A stretch of DNA of 64,000 nucleotides from NCBI GenBank assembly GCA_029972225.1, contig CP124756.1:620001-684000 (forward strand), read 5' to 3'. The position numbers and the translations under genes are program-made. Position 1 is the first letter of the stretch. Each line of letters opens with the position of its first letter. Shown in pieces: positions 35,895 to 47,765 of the stretch. This DNA comes from Candidatus Thiothrix putei. Its GTDB lineage: Bacteria > Pseudomonadota > Gammaproteobacteria > Thiotrichales > Thiotrichaceae. Below the pieces are notes generated by a model. That model was given only the letters and a program-made list of their open reading frames with translations. It was not told the DNA's origin and did not search any database.

Positions 35895-37317
35895 AATTTA
35901 GTCTCAAAAAACGTGAGCCAGCCTGTAATAGTTTGGCTTTTGTGCGCTGCAACCAATGCGTTGGTGTTGCAACAGCAGGAAGCTGCAATTCCGGTATTTT
36001 CACAATAAGCTGGGCAGTCATTTCATGCAAGCGTGAAGCAATGCTACCCGGAGCACGCAGTGCGTCAGTCATTTCCTCACTGATTTGATCGAATAAACGA
36101 TGGTAAACAAATAAGCTAAGGAAGTCTGTTGCCAACCCTTTGGTCGCTAACAGTTGTGCCAACTCAAGATAGTGTTTAGCTTCTCCGGTTGCACGCAGGT
36201 CACGTGCCAGCCAATAAAGGTAAAAGGGTAAAGCGTAAGGCATGAATTTACCATACGTGACTAAATGGTTGGCTTCAAGCACATTGCCTAACCACGCATC
36301 TGGCTCATCAATGTCAATGCCGAATTGTTCCGTCAAGCCTGAGCGGATCAATACCATGACATCATTAGCAACAACGTGATTAATACTCCGGCTGCTGATG
36401 TAATGGTTTAACAAATGCCCCAAATGCGTTCTTGCGTCCTCAACTGGGGTGGCACACCTATGCTGATAATAATTCTGAAGTCGCTGGCTGACTAGCACGC
36501 TATTACTGAAATCAATAGGTTTGTCAGCTAAAACTGCCACATTGGTCATGCCAAATGGCTCAATATGCGACCAAGCAAAACCCGCTTGAGTCGCCAAATC
36601 GGCCAGTTTTTCAGGCGACAGCAAGAAGTAATGTGCTCCGGCTGATAAGGCCGCGTATAACTCCCCTGGCGGGGTTTCGGGTGTTAACGAACCTGAACGT
36701 GGCGTTGTCAGCAATACAATACCGTCAGGTGCGAGGTAACTTTTCAGCTCTTGCAAAAAACCTAGCGGTTCTGGAACATGTTCCAGCACTTCAGTGGCAA
36801 AAATGAAATCAAAGGTCTTGCCTTGAATTTCTTCTGCCTCATGCATGTAGCGGTGCAAAATTGGCGTTTCTAACAAACGTGCGCCCATTACGCCGTAAGC
36901 GGAAGGTTCTAAACCTACAACGTCCGCCCCCCATGCTGTCCGGCAATAATCCAGCGCAACCCCAGCATTACAACCCACTTCCAATACTGAGCGGAAACGG
37001 CTAAATGGCAAGCGTTCCAGTAAACCAATTTTCCAATCTAATCCACCAACAATTTCGAGATAATGGTAAATCAGATAAATGAAATTTGGGTCTTGTAGCA
37101 CTATCTCAGTGGAAGGATAAGGGACGTTATGTTGTTGTGCATCTGGAAACCAAGCACTACCGCATTGCTTACAATGGGCGGTATTCAGATAACCGTAATC
37201 GGCGTGCCAATGGGCAGCCTGTAACACAATTTCGTTGCCGAGGGTGTTACCGCACAAGATGCAGGGAGCATCGGTTGGTTGTGGTGGGTTTAGCCAAATA
37301 ACCCGTTCAGTTTGCAT
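35887..37317 (-). CDS. Class I SAM-dependent methyltransferase of unknown substrate, with N-terminal cysteine pairs
   Basis: A 476-residue protein. The N-terminus has two CxxC pairs (CILCG at about residue 19 and CKQCG at about 49), a probable zinc ribbon. A Rossmann methyltransferase domain follows (about 105-240) with SVLEVGCNAGVALDYC as motif I, an EPSAYG motif II and a TEVLEHVPEP region. The C-terminal 200 residues are helical and unassigned. It resembles zinc-ribbon methyltransferases found in sugar or lipid modification, but I cannot name a substrate. It is encoded between ahcY and metF in the SAH-riboswitch operon. Confidence 0.82.
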   Translation of the reverse strand: MQTERVIWLNPPQPTDAPCILCGNTLGNEIVLQAAHWHADYGYLNTAHCKQCGSAWFPDAQQHNVPYPSTEIVLQDPNFIYLIYHYLEIVGGLDWKIGLLERLPFSRFRSVLEVGCNAGVALDYCRTAWGADVVGLEPSAYGVMGARLLETPILHRYMHEAEEIQGKTFDFIFATEVLEHVPEPLGFLQELKSYLAPDGIVLLTTPRSGSLTPETPPGELYAALSAGAHYFLLSPEKLADLATQAGFAWSHIEPFGMTNVAVLADKPIDFSNSVLVSQRLQNYYQHRCATPVEDARTHLGHLLNHYISSRSINHVVANDVMVLIRSGLTEQFGIDIDEPDAWLGNVLEANHLVTYGKFMPYALPFYLYWLARDLRATGEAKHYLELAQLLATKGLATDFLSLFVYHRLFDQISEEMTDALRAPGSIASRLHEMTAQLIVKIPELQLPAVATPTHWLQRTKAKLLQAGSRFLRLNYD

Positions 37318-37383
37318 TGGAATCGCAGCCCAGTTATAGGCTGGGAGAGAAAAGTCCCTCCCGCCCTTTTATTTACTTATTTA

Positions 37384-38790
37384 TTAATAACGGTAATGGT
37401 CAGCCTTGTAAGGCCCTTCTACCGCTACGTTAATGTACTGCGCTTGCTTTTCGGTCAAGGTGCTGAGTTGCGCGTTGAGGGTTTTCAACTGCAACCGTGC
37501 AACTTTCTCGTCCAAATGCTTCGGCAGGGTGTAAACGCCAATCGGGTATTTGCCGGAATCGCGTTCAGTCCACAACTCGATTTGCGCAATCGTCTGGTTC
37601 GCAAACGAAGAAGACATGACATAAGACGGATGCCCAGTCGCACAGCCCAGGTTCACCAAACGGCCTTTTGCCAGCAGTGTGATGCGCTTGCCGTCAGGGA
37701 AGATCACGTGGTCAACTTGTGGCTTGATTTCGTCCCACTCGTACTGTTCCAGTGAGGCTACGTCGATTTCGTTATCGAAGTGACCGATATTGCAGACGAT
37801 GGCTTCGTTTTTCATCGCCTTCATGTGGTCATGGGTGATGACGTGGAAGTTGCCGGTTGCAGTCACGAAAATGTCAGCTTTATCCGCCGCGTATTCCATC
37901 GTTACCACGCGGTAGCCTTCCATTGCCGCTTGCAAGGCGCAAATCGGGTCGATTTCTGTAACCCAGACTTGTGCAGACAAAGCACGCAAGGCTTGCGCAG
38001 AGCCTTTGCCTACGTCGCCGTAACCGCAGACCAGTGCGACTTTGCCCGCAATCATCACGTCGGTAGCACGCTTGATGCTGTCAACCAGTGATTCGCGGCA
38101 GCCGTACAGGTTGTCGAATTTGGATTTGGTGACGGAATCGTTGACGTTAATGCCGGGGAATTTCAGCTCGCCACGCGCGTGCATCTGATACAGGCGGTGA
38201 ACCCCGGTAGTGGTTTCTTCAGTAACACCACGGACTTCTGCCAAACGGCTGCTGTACCAGTTCGGGGAGGTTTCCAGACGCTTGCGGATGGCGGCGTACA
38301 GATAGGTTTCTTCTTCAGACTCAGGCTTGGCAACCAAGCTAGGGTCAACTTCAGCACGTGCGCCCAAATGCAGCAGCAGTGTTGCGTCGCCGCCGTCATC
38401 CAGAATCATGTTCGCTTGTTCGCCATTCGGCCACTCGAAGATTTTGTGGGTGTAATCCCAGTATTCTTCCAGCGATTCACCTTTGTACGCGAAGACCGGA
38501 ACGCCTGCTTGCGCAATGGCGGCTGCGGCGTGGTCTTGCGTGGAGAAAATGTTGCAAGAAGCCCAGCGCACGTCTGCGCCCAGTGCGGTCAGGGTTTCGA
38601 TCAACACGCCAGTTTGGATGGTCATGTGCAGTGAACCCGCGATACGCGCACCCGCCAACGGCTTGGATTCCGCAAATTCGCGGCGAATCGCCATCAAACC
38701 GGGCATTTCGTGTTCAGCAACGTTGAGTTCTTTACGACCCCAAGCAGCCAAGCCCATATCGGCGACGATATAGTCGTTAAAAGTAGTCAT
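37384..38790 (-). CDS. ahcY: Adenosylhomocysteinase
   Basis: A 468-residue NAD-dependent hydrolase that splits S-adenosylhomocysteine into adenosine and homocysteine and so relieves product inhibition of methyltransferases. Family segments include [34 protein letters not shown] (with the catalytic Lys), the NAD-binding CGYGDVGKG and the C-terminal LHLDE-type end with KPDHYRY (here KADHYRY). The start has AGGAGA nine bases upstream. It lies 20 bases after metK. Its expression should follow the riboswitch upstream of metK. Confidence 0.97.
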   Translation of the reverse strand: MTTFNDYIVADMGLAAWGRKELNVAEHEMPGLMAIRREFAESKPLAGARIAGSLHMTIQTGVLIETLTALGADVRWASCNIFSTQDHAAAAIAQAGVPVFAYKGESLEEYWDYTHKIFEWPNGEQANMILDDGGDATLLLHLGARAEVDPSLVAKPESEEETYLYAAIRKRLETSPNWYSSRLAEVRGVTEETTTGVHRLYQMHARGELKFPGINVNDSVTKSKFDNLYGCRESLVDSIKRATDVMIAGKVALVCGYGDVGKGSAQALRALSAQVWVTEIDPICALQAAMEGYRVVTMEYAADKADIFVTATGNFHVITHDHMKAMKNEAIVCNIGHFDNEIDVASLEQYEWDEIKPQVDHVIFPDGKRITLLAKGRLVNLGCATGHPSYVMSSSFANQTIAQIELWTERDSGKYPIGVYTLPKHLDEKVARLQLKTLNAQLSTLTEKQAQYINVAVEGPYKADHYRY

Positions 38791-38810
38791 GTTGAAATCT
38801 CCTAATATTT

Positions 38811-39974
38811 TTACAGGCCAGCAGCAGCGCGTAACGCGTCAGCGCGGTCAGTGCGTTCCCAAGGCAGGTCAAGGTCATCACGACCGAAGTGACCATAAGC
38901 CGCCGTACCGCGATAAATCGGGCGCAGCAGATCCAGCATTTTGGTGATGCCATAAGGACGCAGGTCGAAGTGTTCGCGTACCAGATTTTCGATCAGGATT
39001 TCATCGACCTTGTTGGTGCCGAAGGTTTCAACCGTGATGGAAGTCGGTTGTGCGACACCGATAGCGTAGGAGACTTGAATTTCGCAACGATCCGCCAAGC
39101 CCGCCGCGACGATGTTTTTCGCCACGTAACGGCCTGCATACGCCGCAGAACGGTCAACTTTGGATGGGTCTTTGCCGGAGAATGCGCCGCCGCCGTGACG
39201 TGCCATACCGCCGTAAGTGTCAACGATGATTTTACGCCCGGTCAATCCGCAGTCGCCCACAGGGCCACCGATTACGAAGTTGCCAGTGGGGTTAATGTGG
39301 TATTTAGTGCCAGCGTGCAGCCATTCTTGTGGCAGTACCGGCTTAATGACGTGTTCCATCACACCAGCACGCAGGTCATCCAAGCTGATGTTGGGGCTGT
39401 GTTGGGTGGAAAGTACTACTGCGTCGATAGCGACGATTTTGCCGCCTTCGTAACGCACGGTGACTTGGGATTTAGCATCCGGGCGCAGCCAAGGCAGTGT
39501 GCCGTTTTTACGCATATCCGCCTGTTGTTTCACCAAACGGTGGGCGTAAGTCAGTGCGGCTGGCATTAATACGTCGGTTTCATTGCTGGCGTAACCGAAC
39601 ATCAAGCCTTGGTCGCCCGCGCCTTGATCTTCTGGCTTGGCACGGTCAACGCCCATCGCGATGTCGGGGGATTGCTTGCCGAGTGCATTGATGACCGCGC
39701 ACGTGTGGCCGTCGAAACCGATTTCGGAATTGTTGTAGCCGATGTCATTGACCACGCCACGCACGATACCTTCGTAGTCGATTTCCGCAGTGGTGGTGAT
39801 TTCGCCTGCCAGTACGACCATGCCGGTCTTGGTCAGGGTTTCGCACGCTACCCGTGCATACGGGTCTTTGGCAATGATTGCATCCAAAATGGCATCGGAA
39901 ACTTGATCCGCCATTTTGTCCGGGTGGCCTTCAGAAACAGATTCGGACGTGAAGAGGTAACTTCTCTCAGTCAT
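38811..39974 (-). CDS. metK: S-adenosylmethionine synthase
   Basis: A 387-residue MetK that makes SAM from methionine and ATP. Segments [13 protein letters not shown] (residues about 7-19), [24 protein letters not shown] and the P-loop-like [15 protein letters not shown] are all present. The ATG at 39974 has AGGAGA eight bases upstream; a longer frame to 40118 runs through the riboswitch and is not translated. It is the first gene of metK-ahcY-methyltransferase-metF-rsmE. Confidence 0.97.
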   Translation of the reverse strand: MTERSYLFTSESVSEGHPDKMADQVSDAILDAIIAKDPYARVACETLTKTGMVVLAGEITTTAEIDYEGIVRGVVNDIGYNNSEIGFDGHTCAVINALGKQSPDIAMGVDRAKPEDQGAGDQGLMFGYASNETDVLMPAALTYAHRLVKQQADMRKNGTLPWLRPDAKSQVTVRYEGGKIVAIDAVVLSTQHSPNISLDDLRAGVMEHVIKPVLPQEWLHAGTKYHINPTGNFVIGGPVGDCGLTGRKIIVDTYGGMARHGGGAFSGKDPSKVDRSAAYAGRYVAKNIVAAGLADRCEIQVSYAIGVAQPTSITVETFGTNKVDEILIENLVREHFDLRPYGITKMLDLLRPIYRGTAAYGHFGRDDLDLPWERTDRADALRAAAGL

Positions 39975-40002
39975 TAATGTTCTCCTAAAACTAAAAATTA
40001 AA

Positions 40003-40085
40003 TGACTGAGCGCCGTTGTATGTTCAACACAATCCGAGCCTGGCAAAGTATCAAAACCCCTTTGTCGCAACGCTCCTCGGATGAG
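40003..40085 (-). promoter_or_regulatory. S-adenosylhomocysteine (SAH) riboswitch
   Basis: Read on the minus strand, the sequence gives CCGAGGAGCGTTGCGAC, then GCCAGGCTCGG, then CAACGGCGCTC. These are the conserved blocks of the SAH (ahcY) riboswitch: CCGAG pairs with CTCGG, and GAGCGTTG pairs with CAACGGCGCTC. It ends about 30 bases before the metK start. SAH binding raises expression in known cases, so the whole SAM-cycle operon should be induced when SAH accumulates. Confidence 0.9.
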
Positions 40086-40445
40086 TGTGCGCAATAATAG
40101 CGTAAAAAAATCTGTCATGCAGCATTGTTGAGAGGTGGATTCGCTGTAATTTTCCGATCAACAAGGTTTTATCTATCCAACTAGGGGGAGTTGCCCCTGC
40201 TTGAGAAGTTAGCCACAATAGATGTGCTTTAATTTGCCTGAATAATAAATACACATAAGGCGCTGCTGTTTCGTTTTGGTCGCGCTAACGAAGTGGCAGT
40301 CAATATCAGGGCAATGCAGGAACCCCATATTGGACTGCATCCTTCGGTGGTAACAGTCAGTATCGGCATCTTGCATTCGCCATTTTTTAGCTACGCCGCT
40401 TGCGTGGCTGATCACGATATTTGAAAACTACAGGAGACCCGTCTA
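40086..40445. other. Divergent promoter region between the SAH riboswitch and tkt
   Basis: About 360 bases without a gene. It must hold the promoter of the metK operon (leftward) and that of tkt (rightward). I see no unambiguous sigma-70 hexamer pair. The last 20 bases contain the tkt ribosome-binding site (AGGAGA, eight bases before the ATG). No riboswitch was recognised in the tkt leader. Confidence 0.4.
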
Positions 40446-42440
40446 ATGACTACACGCCGCGAGCTGGCTAACGCAATCCGCTTCTTGACTATGGATGCCG
40501 TACAAAAAGCAAATTCCGGGCATCCGGGCGCACCGATGGGAATGGCAGACATTGCCGAAGTCCTTTACAACGACTACATGTCCCACAACCCACAAAATCC
40601 AAAGTGGGTCAACCGTGACCGTTTCGTCATGTCCAACGGTCATGCGTCCATGCTGCCGTACTCCGTGCTGCACCTGACCGGCTATGACCTGTCAATGGAC
40701 GACCTGAAAGCGTTCCGCCAACTGCATTCCAAAACACCAGGTCACCCTGAATACGGCTATGCACCTGGCATTGAAACGACTACCGGCCCGCTGGGTCAAG
40801 GTATCACCAATGCTGTGGGTATGGCATTGGCGGAAAAAATCCTTGCTGCACAGTTCAACAAGCCGGGTCATGACATTGTTGATCATTACACCTACGTGTT
40901 CCTAGGCGATGGCTGCTTGATGGAAGGTATCTCCCATGAAGCTTGCTCTTTCGCAGGCACAATGGGTCTGGGCAAACTGATTTGCTTCTACGACGACAAC
41001 AATATTTCCATCGACGGCGAAGTGGACGGCTGGTTCACTGACAATACGCCAATGCGCTTTGAAGCCTACGGCTGGCATGTTATCAGTATTGACGGTCACG
41101 ATGCTGACGCGATCAAAGCAGCAGTAGAAGCTGCACGTGCTGAAACCAGCAAGCCGTCCATGATTTGCTGCAAAACCACTATCGGCTTCGGTTCCCCGAA
41201 CAAAGCCGGTTCACATGACTGCCACGGTGCTGCACTGGGTGATGCAGAAATCGCTCTGTGCCGTACTGAACTGGGCTGGTCACACGAACCGTTTGTTGTC
41301 CCTGCCAACGTTTACGCGGGTTGGGATGCAAAAGCCAAAGGTGCAGCGGCTGAAGAAGCGTGGAACGGCACGTTTGCGGCTTATGCGGCGGCTTATCCAG
41401 CAGAAGCGGCTGAATTCAAGCGTCGTATGGCGGGCGAATTGCCTGCGAACTGGGCTGAAGCGTCTGCTGCTGCTATTGCGGCGATTGATGCCAAAGCTGA
41501 ATCACCTGCAACGCGCGTGGCTTCCAAAAATGCGCTGGATGCGTTCGCACCGTTGCTGCCTGAATTCCTTGGCGGCTCGGCTGACCTGACACCTTCCAAC
41601 AATACCTTCAACAAGTCCAGCAAGCACATCAGTGCAGGCCACGGCAAAGCGCAAGATTTCAGCGGCAACTACCTGTCATACGGTGTGCGTGAATTCGGCA
41701 TGAGCGCGATCATGAACGGTATGGCTTTGCACGGCGGTTTACTGCCTTACGGTGCGACTTTCCTGATGTTCTCTGAATACGCCCGTAACGCGCTGCGTAT
41801 GGCGGCGTTGATGAAAATTCAAAGCATCTTCGTTTACACCCACGACTCCATCGGCCTGGGCGAAGACGGCCCTACCCATCAGCCAGTTGAGCAAATCCCA
41901 ACGCTGCGCATGATTCCGCGTATGTCCGTCTGGCGTGCATGTGACGCAGTAGAAACTGCCGTTTCTTGGAAACATGCGATTGAATACAAAGGCCCAAGCT
42001 GCCTGATCTTCTCGCGCCAAAACTTGAAGCATCAAGTGCGTACTGCTGAACAGATTGCCAACATCGCTAAAGGCGGCTACGTGTTGAAAGACACTGACGG
42101 CACACCTGACGTGATCGTGATTGCCACGGGTTCTGAAGTGGAACTGGCTATGCAAGCAGCAGCGAAATCTGACAAGAAAGTGCGCGTGGTTTCCATGCCT
42201 TCTTGTGATGTGTTCGATGCACAAGATGCGGCGTATAAAGAATCTGTATTGCCAGCAGCCGTCACTGCCCGTGTTGCTGTTGAAGCAGCGGTTGGTGATG
42301 CATGGTACAAGTACGTTGGCCTGAACGGCAAAGTCATTTGCATGACCACTTTTGGTGAATCTGCCCCGGCTGACCTATTGTTCAAGCAATTCGGCTTCAC
42401 CGCTGACAATGTTCTGAACGCTATCAATAGCGTCGCGTAA
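40446..42440 (+). CDS. tkt: Transketolase
   Basis: A 664-residue thiamine-diphosphate enzyme that moves two-carbon units between sugar phosphates in the Calvin and pentose-phosphate cycles. Segments [13 protein letters not shown] (about residues 22-34), [15 protein letters not shown], the ThDP/Mg motif GDGCLMEG...N with [10 protein letters not shown], and [16 protein letters not shown] match. It is the first gene of a forward cluster tkt-gap-pgk-pyk-fba. A GC-rich hairpin (42455-42482) lies between tkt and gap. Confidence 0.97.
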   Translation: MTTRRELANAIRFLTMDAVQKANSGHPGAPMGMADIAEVLYNDYMSHNPQNPKWVNRDRFVMSNGHASMLPYSVLHLTGYDLSMDDLKAFRQLHSKTPGHPEYGYAPGIETTTGPLGQGITNAVGMALAEKILAAQFNKPGHDIVDHYTYVFLGDGCLMEGISHEACSFAGTMGLGKLICFYDDNNISIDGEVDGWFTDNTPMRFEAYGWHVISIDGHDADAIKAAVEAARAETSKPSMICCKTTIGFGSPNKAGSHDCHGAALGDAEIALCRTELGWSHEPFVVPANVYAGWDAKAKGAAAEEAWNGTFAAYAAAYPAEAAEFKRRMAGELPANWAEASAAAIAAIDAKAESPATRVASKNALDAFAPLLPEFLGGSADLTPSNNTFNKSSKHISAGHGKAQDFSGNYLSYGVREFGMSAIMNGMALHGGLLPYGATFLMFSEYARNALRMAALMKIQSIFVYTHDSIGLGEDGPTHQPVEQIPTLRMIPRMSVWRACDAVETAVSWKHAIEYKGPSCLIFSRQNLKHQVRTAEQIANIAKGGYVLKDTDGTPDVIVIATGSEVELAMQAAAKSDKKVRVVSMPSCDVFDAQDAAYKESVLPAAVTARVAVEAAVGDAWYKYVGLNGKVICMTTFGESAPADLLFKQFGFTADNVLNAINSVA

Positions 42441-43523
<1,083 letters not shown>

Positions 43524-43531
43524 GAGAAGAA

Positions 43532-43636
43532 CCCCCATCCCCAACCCTTCCCCCGCAAGGGGTGAAGGGAGCAAGAGGGGATTGTGGGAGTGCATCTTTT
43601 CCCTCCCCCCTTGCGGGGGAGGGTTAGGGTGGGGGG
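43532..43636. repeat. Large G+C-rich inverted repeat between gap and pgk
   Basis: The left arm starts CCCCCATCCCCAACCCTTCC at 43532 and the right arm ends with GGAGGGTTAGGGTGGGGGG at 43636; together with the CGCAAGGGG/CCCCTTGCG parts they can form a long hairpin. A near-copy of the left arm is found inside cobQ at 56973-57007. This is a dispersed palindromic repeat; in this position it could also stabilise or process the gap mRNA. Confidence 0.8.
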
Positions 43637-43711
43637 TAATCTTCAGATCCGTCACATAAATCATCCCGCGCTTTATTTGACTGATTTGATTTCTGCAAGG
43701 AGTTCCACCAC

Positions 43712-44893
43712 ATGGCTTTCATCAAAATGACCGATCTGGATCTGAAGGGCAAACGTGTTCTGATCCGTTCCGACCTGAACGTTCCTGTCAAAGACGGCAA
43801 AGTCACTTCCGACGCACGCATTACCGCATCAATGGCGACCATCAAGTTCGCGATGGATGCGGGTGCAAAAGTAATGGTGACTTCTCACTTGGGTCGTCCG
43901 ACCGAAGGCGAGTGGTCTGAAGCGGTTTCCCTGAAACCCGTTGCTGACAATATTGCCGCGCGTTTGGGTTCAGATGTGCGCTTGATCAAGGATTGGGTTG
44001 ACGGTGGTTTTGACGTGGCTGACGGCGAGTTGGTCGTGTTGGAAAACTGCCGCGTTAACAAAGGCGAAAAGAAAAACGTTGAAGAAATCGCCAAGAAATA
44101 CGCTGCCCTGTGTGATGTATTCGTGATGGATGCGTTTGGTACTGCGCACCGTGCTGAGGCTTCAACTTACGGCGTAGGTATGTTTGCCCCAGTCGCAGCG
44201 GCGGGTATGTTGCTGACTGAAGAATTGGTTGCACTGGATAAAGCACTGGCAAACCCGGCTCGCCCAATGGTGGCTATCGTTGGTGGCTCTAAAGTTTCCA
44301 CCAAACTGACCGTTTTGGAAGCCTTGTCTGAGAAGTGCGAACAGTTGGTTGTCGGCGGTGGTATTGCTAACACCTTCCTGAAAGCCACAGGTCACAACGT
44401 CGGTAAATCTTTATGCGAAGATGATCTGGTTGACACCGCCAATGCGCTGATTACCAAAATGACCGCTCGCGGCGCAATCATCCCCATCGCGGTTGACGTG
44501 GTGTGCGGTAAGAAATTCGATCCAGCCGAACCAGCCGTATTGAAAGACGCCAAAGACGTGGCTGACGACGACATGATTTTCGACATTGGCCCTAAATCGG
44601 CGCAAGAACTGGTCGATATTATCATGAACGCTGGCACGGTCGTCTGGAACGGCCCAGTCGGTGTATTCGAGTTTGACCAATTCGGCGAAGGCACGAAAGC
44701 GATTTCAATGGCAATGGCGGAAACCAAAGCCTTCACCCTGGCAGGCGGCGGCGACACCATCGCGGCGATCCAGAAGTACGATATTTACGACAAGATTTCC
44801 TACATCTCCACTGCGGGCGGTGCTTTCCTCGAATACCTCGAAGGTAAAGTCCTCCCAGCGGTTGCCATGTTGGAAGAACGCGCTAAGGGCTAA
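43712..44893 (+). CDS. pgk: Phosphoglycerate kinase
   Basis: A 393-residue monomeric kinase. The N-terminal [11 protein letters not shown] (about residues 21-31), [10 protein letters not shown], and the C-terminal ATP-site GGGDT and [13 protein letters not shown] segments are complete. AAGGAG lies before the ATG. It interconverts 1,3-bisphosphoglycerate and 3-phosphoglycerate. It is separated from gap by the G+C-rich repeat, and from pyk by a short palindrome. Confidence 0.97.
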   Translation: MAFIKMTDLDLKGKRVLIRSDLNVPVKDGKVTSDARITASMATIKFAMDAGAKVMVTSHLGRPTEGEWSEAVSLKPVADNIAARLGSDVRLIKDWVDGGFDVADGELVVLENCRVNKGEKKNVEEIAKKYAALCDVFVMDAFGTAHRAEASTYGVGMFAPVAAAGMLLTEELVALDKALANPARPMVAIVGGSKVSTKLTVLEALSEKCEQLVVGGGIANTFLKATGHNVGKSLCEDDLVDTANALITKMTARGAIIPIAVDVVCGKKFDPAEPAVLKDAKDVADDDMIFDIGPKSAQELVDIIMNAGTVVWNGPVGVFEFDQFGEGTKAISMAMAETKAFTLAGGGDTIAAIQKYDIYDKISYISTAGGAFLEYLEGKVLPAVAMLEERAKG

Positions 44894-44904
44894 CAAGCCC
44901 TCCG

Positions 44905-44930
44905 TAGGGGTAATTCATGAATTGCCCCTA
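44905..44930. repeat. 26-bp palindrome between pgk and pyk
   Basis: TAGGGG and CCCCTA flank AATTCATGAATT, itself a perfect palindrome, with one mismatch pair between. It resembles the small dispersed palindromes seen between genes in many bacteria. There is no T run after it, so I do not call it a terminator. Confidence 0.55.
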
Positions 44931-45001
44931 TAATCCCACACAAATGACATAAAACAAGCATAAACTACGCACTTTACAGCACACAGTTAATAGGTAATCC
45001 A

Positions 45002-46444
45002 TTGAGAAGGACAAAAATTGTAGCGACCATGGGGCCTGCTACCGATACGCCGGAAGCAATCGAAGCGATTATCCGGGCGGGTGTGGACGTGGTGCGGATG
45101 AATTTCTCACACGGTACACACGAGGAACACGCGGCGCGTGCGGCTTTAGTGCGTGAGTTAGCGCATAAAGCAGGGCGCATCGTCGGTATTCTCGGCGACC
45201 TGCAAGGGCCAAAATTACGCATTGCGCGTTTTAAAGACGGCAAAATTATCCTGAAAGCGGGTGATGCTTTCATTTTGGATGCGGATCTTGCCAGCGATGC
45301 CGGAACGCAAGAGCGCGTTGGCCTCGGTTACAAAGAACTGGTCAACGACGTGAGTGCCGGAGACGAACTCTGGTTGGATGACGGGCGTATTGTGTTGGAA
45401 ATCGTCGAGGTGAAGGGACAGGAAATCCATACCCGCGCCATCAACGGCGGTATTTTATCCAACAACAAGGGCTTGAATCGGCGCGGTGGTGGCTTGAGTG
45501 CCGAAGCCTTGACCGACAAAGACCGGGAAGACATTGCCGCTGCTGCCAGCATTGGCGTGGATTTTCTGGCAGTGTCATTCCCGCGTTCGGCAGATGACAT
45601 CCATGAGGCACGGCGTTTGGCTCTGGAAGCGGGTTGCAAAGCTGCTATCGTTGCCAAAATGGAACGCGCTGAAACCATGCAAGAGGCGATTCGAGACGAA
45701 ATCATCCTCGCCTCTGACGTGATTATGATTGCTCGCGGCGATTTAGGGGTGGAAATTGGCGATGCCAAGCTGCCACAGGCGCAAAAGTGCTTAATCAGTC
45801 GGGCGCGTACCCTCAATCGTGTGGTAATTACCGCCACGCAAATGATGGAAACCATGACCGAAAATCCGATCCCGACGCGGGCGGAAGTCTTCGACGTGGC
45901 AAACGCGGTCATGGATGGTACGGATGCGGTGATGTTATCGGGCGAAACCGCGACCGGCAAACATCCGGCGCTCGTGGTTAAAACGATGGCAGCGATTTGC
46001 AAGGAAGCGGAAAATTCCAACGAAACCCGCCGTTCCGGGCATCGCATGGAAGACCGTTTCGAGCGCATTGACGAAGGTATTGCGATGGCAACCATGTACA
46101 CAGCCAATCACATGGGAGTACGCGCGATTGCGGCATTGACCGAGTCGGGCGCAACCCCGTTGTGGATGTCGCGGATTCGTTCCGGTATTCCGATTTACGC
46201 GCTGACCTCCAGCGATGAAGCAGCGCGGCGGGTCAGCATGTATCGGGGTGTTTACCCAGTGAAATTGCATGAACCGATGAAAGACCCGAAAATAGCCAAC
46301 CGTCAAGCGGTCGAATTAATGATTGAGGAAGGCATCGTGGAAAACGGTGATCTGGTCATTATCACCAAAGGCGACCTGATGGGCACGAAAGGCGGCACCA
46401 ATCAGCTCAAGATTCTGCGCGTCGGTGAACACCAGAACGGCTAA
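45002..46444 (+). CDS. pyk: Pyruvate kinase
   Basis: A 480-residue pyruvate kinase. It begins RRTKIVATMGPATDTPEAI and shows RMNFSHGTHEEH, GDLQGPKLRIARF, the catalytic MARGDLGVEIG region (here IARGDLGVEIG) and TATQMMETMTENPIPTRAEVFDVANAVMDGTDAVMLSGETA in shorter blocks. Translation appears to start at TTG 45002, since the usual MRRTKIVAT opening falls exactly there; the ribosome-binding site is weak. It converts phosphoenolpyruvate and ADP to pyruvate and ATP. Confidence 0.95.
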   Translation: MRRTKIVATMGPATDTPEAIEAIIRAGVDVVRMNFSHGTHEEHAARAALVRELAHKAGRIVGILGDLQGPKLRIARFKDGKIILKAGDAFILDADLASDAGTQERVGLGYKELVNDVSAGDELWLDDGRIVLEIVEVKGQEIHTRAINGGILSNNKGLNRRGGGLSAEALTDKDREDIAAAASIGVDFLAVSFPRSADDIHEARRLALEAGCKAAIVAKMERAETMQEAIRDEIILASDVIMIARGDLGVEIGDAKLPQAQKCLISRARTLNRVVITATQMMETMTENPIPTRAEVFDVANAVMDGTDAVMLSGETATGKHPALVVKTMAAICKEAENSNETRRSGHRMEDRFERIDEGIAMATMYTANHMGVRAIAALTESGATPLWMSRIRSGIPIYALTSSDEAARRVSMYRGVYPVKLHEPMKDPKIANRQAVELMIEEGIVENGDLVIITKGDLMGTKGGTNQLKILRVGEHQNG

Positions 46445-46489
46445 GGCACAATACGTTAACAGTTTAAACAACATTTTGAGGAGAACAAC

Positions 46490-47554
46490 ATGGCTTTGAT
46501 TTCTTTGCGTCAATTACTGGATCACGCGGCTGAAAACGGCTACGGGATGCCAGCGTTCAACGTTAACAACATGGAGCAAATCCACGCCATCATGCAAGCG
46601 GCTGATGCGTGCAACTCCCCGGTTATCCTGCAAGGTTCTGCGGGTGCGCGTTCTTACGCAGGCGAACCGTTCCTGCGTCACTTGGTACAAGCGGCTATCG
46701 AAATGTACCCGCACATCCCGGTGGTTATGCACCAAGACCACGGTGCTGAACCAGCGGTTTGCTTCCGTTCTATCCAGTCCGGCTTCTCATCTGTCATGAT
46801 GGATGGCTCGTTGATGGCGGATGCAAAAACCCCGTCCAGCTACGAATACAACGTTGAAACCACCCGTAAAGTGGTTGAGTTGGCACACGCTTGTGGCGTT
46901 TCCGTTGAAGGCGAATTGGGTTGCTTGGGTTCACTTGAAACCGGCATGATGGGTGAAGAAGACGGTCACGGTGCAGAAGGTGTGCTGGATCATTCCCAAC
47001 TGCTGACTGACCCGGAAGAAGCGGCGGATTTCGTGCGCAAGACCGGTGTTGACGCGCTGGCGATTGCGATTGGTACTTCACACGGTGCATACAAGTTCAC
47101 CAAGAAGCCTACCGGCAACGTGTTGCGTATCGACCGTGTGAAAGAAATCCACGCTCGCATTCCGACTGTTCACTTGGTAATGCACGGCTCTTCTTCTGTG
47201 CCAGAAGATTGGCTCGAAATCATCAACAACTACGGCGGCGATATGGGTCAAACCTACGGCGTACCGGTTTCTGAAATCGTGGAAGGCATCAAGCACGGTG
47301 TGCGTAAAGTCAACATCGACACTGACCTGCGTATGGCTTCGACTGGTGCAATCCGTAAGCACTTGTTTGACAACAAGTCCAACTTCGACCCGCGTAAATT
47401 CCTGAAAGAAGCGACCAAAGCGATGTCAGGCATCTGTAAAGACCGCTTTGAAGCGTTTGGTTGTGCCGGTCAAGCTAGCAAGATCAAACCGGTTTCACTG
47501 GAAGTCATGTTCGGTGAATACAAAGCTGGCAAGCTCGACCCGAAAGTGTCTTAA
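46490..47554 (+). CDS. fba: Fructose-bisphosphate aldolase, class II
   Basis: A 354-residue zinc aldolase of the class II, Calvin-cycle subtype. Metal and catalytic segments: [10 protein letters not shown] (about residues 17-26), VMHQDHG (about 80-86), [24 protein letters not shown] and MHGSSS. It can make fructose- and sedoheptulose-bisphosphate, the substrates for PPi-PFK in reverse. TGAGGAG lies before the ATG and a terminator follows. Last gene of the carbon cluster. Confidence 0.97.
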   Translation: MALISLRQLLDHAAENGYGMPAFNVNNMEQIHAIMQAADACNSPVILQGSAGARSYAGEPFLRHLVQAAIEMYPHIPVVMHQDHGAEPAVCFRSIQSGFSSVMMDGSLMADAKTPSSYEYNVETTRKVVELAHACGVSVEGELGCLGSLETGMMGEEDGHGAEGVLDHSQLLTDPEEAADFVRKTGVDALAIAIGTSHGAYKFTKKPTGNVLRIDRVKEIHARIPTVHLVMHGSSSVPEDWLEIINNYGGDMGQTYGVPVSEIVEGIKHGVRKVNIDTDLRMASTGAIRKHLFDNKSNFDPRKFLKEATKAMSGICKDRFEAFGCAGQASKIKPVSLEVMFGEYKAGKLDPKVS

Positions 47555-47606
47555 TCGGGTTGCTGTGGGTGATCGCTTGCACGGCAAGCGGCTACATGGT
47601 GTGTAG

Positions 47607-47632
47607 AAAAAGGGAGCTTTGGCTCCCTTTTT
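47607..47632 (+). terminator. Rho-independent terminator after fba
   Basis: A stem of AGGGAGC (47611-47617) with GCTCCCT (47622-47628) and a 4-base loop, preceded by A4 and followed by T runs to 47632. Confidence 0.92.
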
Positions 47633-47765
47633 CTGTCTAAATGACCAAGAACTTTATGATGAATAGCCTAAATGCTTTTTTCGGCTTGCATTAGAGGCAC
47701 TGTGGAAAATGGTGTGCACGTTTAGCTAAATAAAAATCTACAAATAGCCAATTTTGTCTATACTT

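Noticed and set aside
37318..37383. Terminator between ahcY and the downstream methyltransferase gene
   Set aside because: Short G/C inverted repeats exist, but none has a clear stem followed by T on the minus strand.
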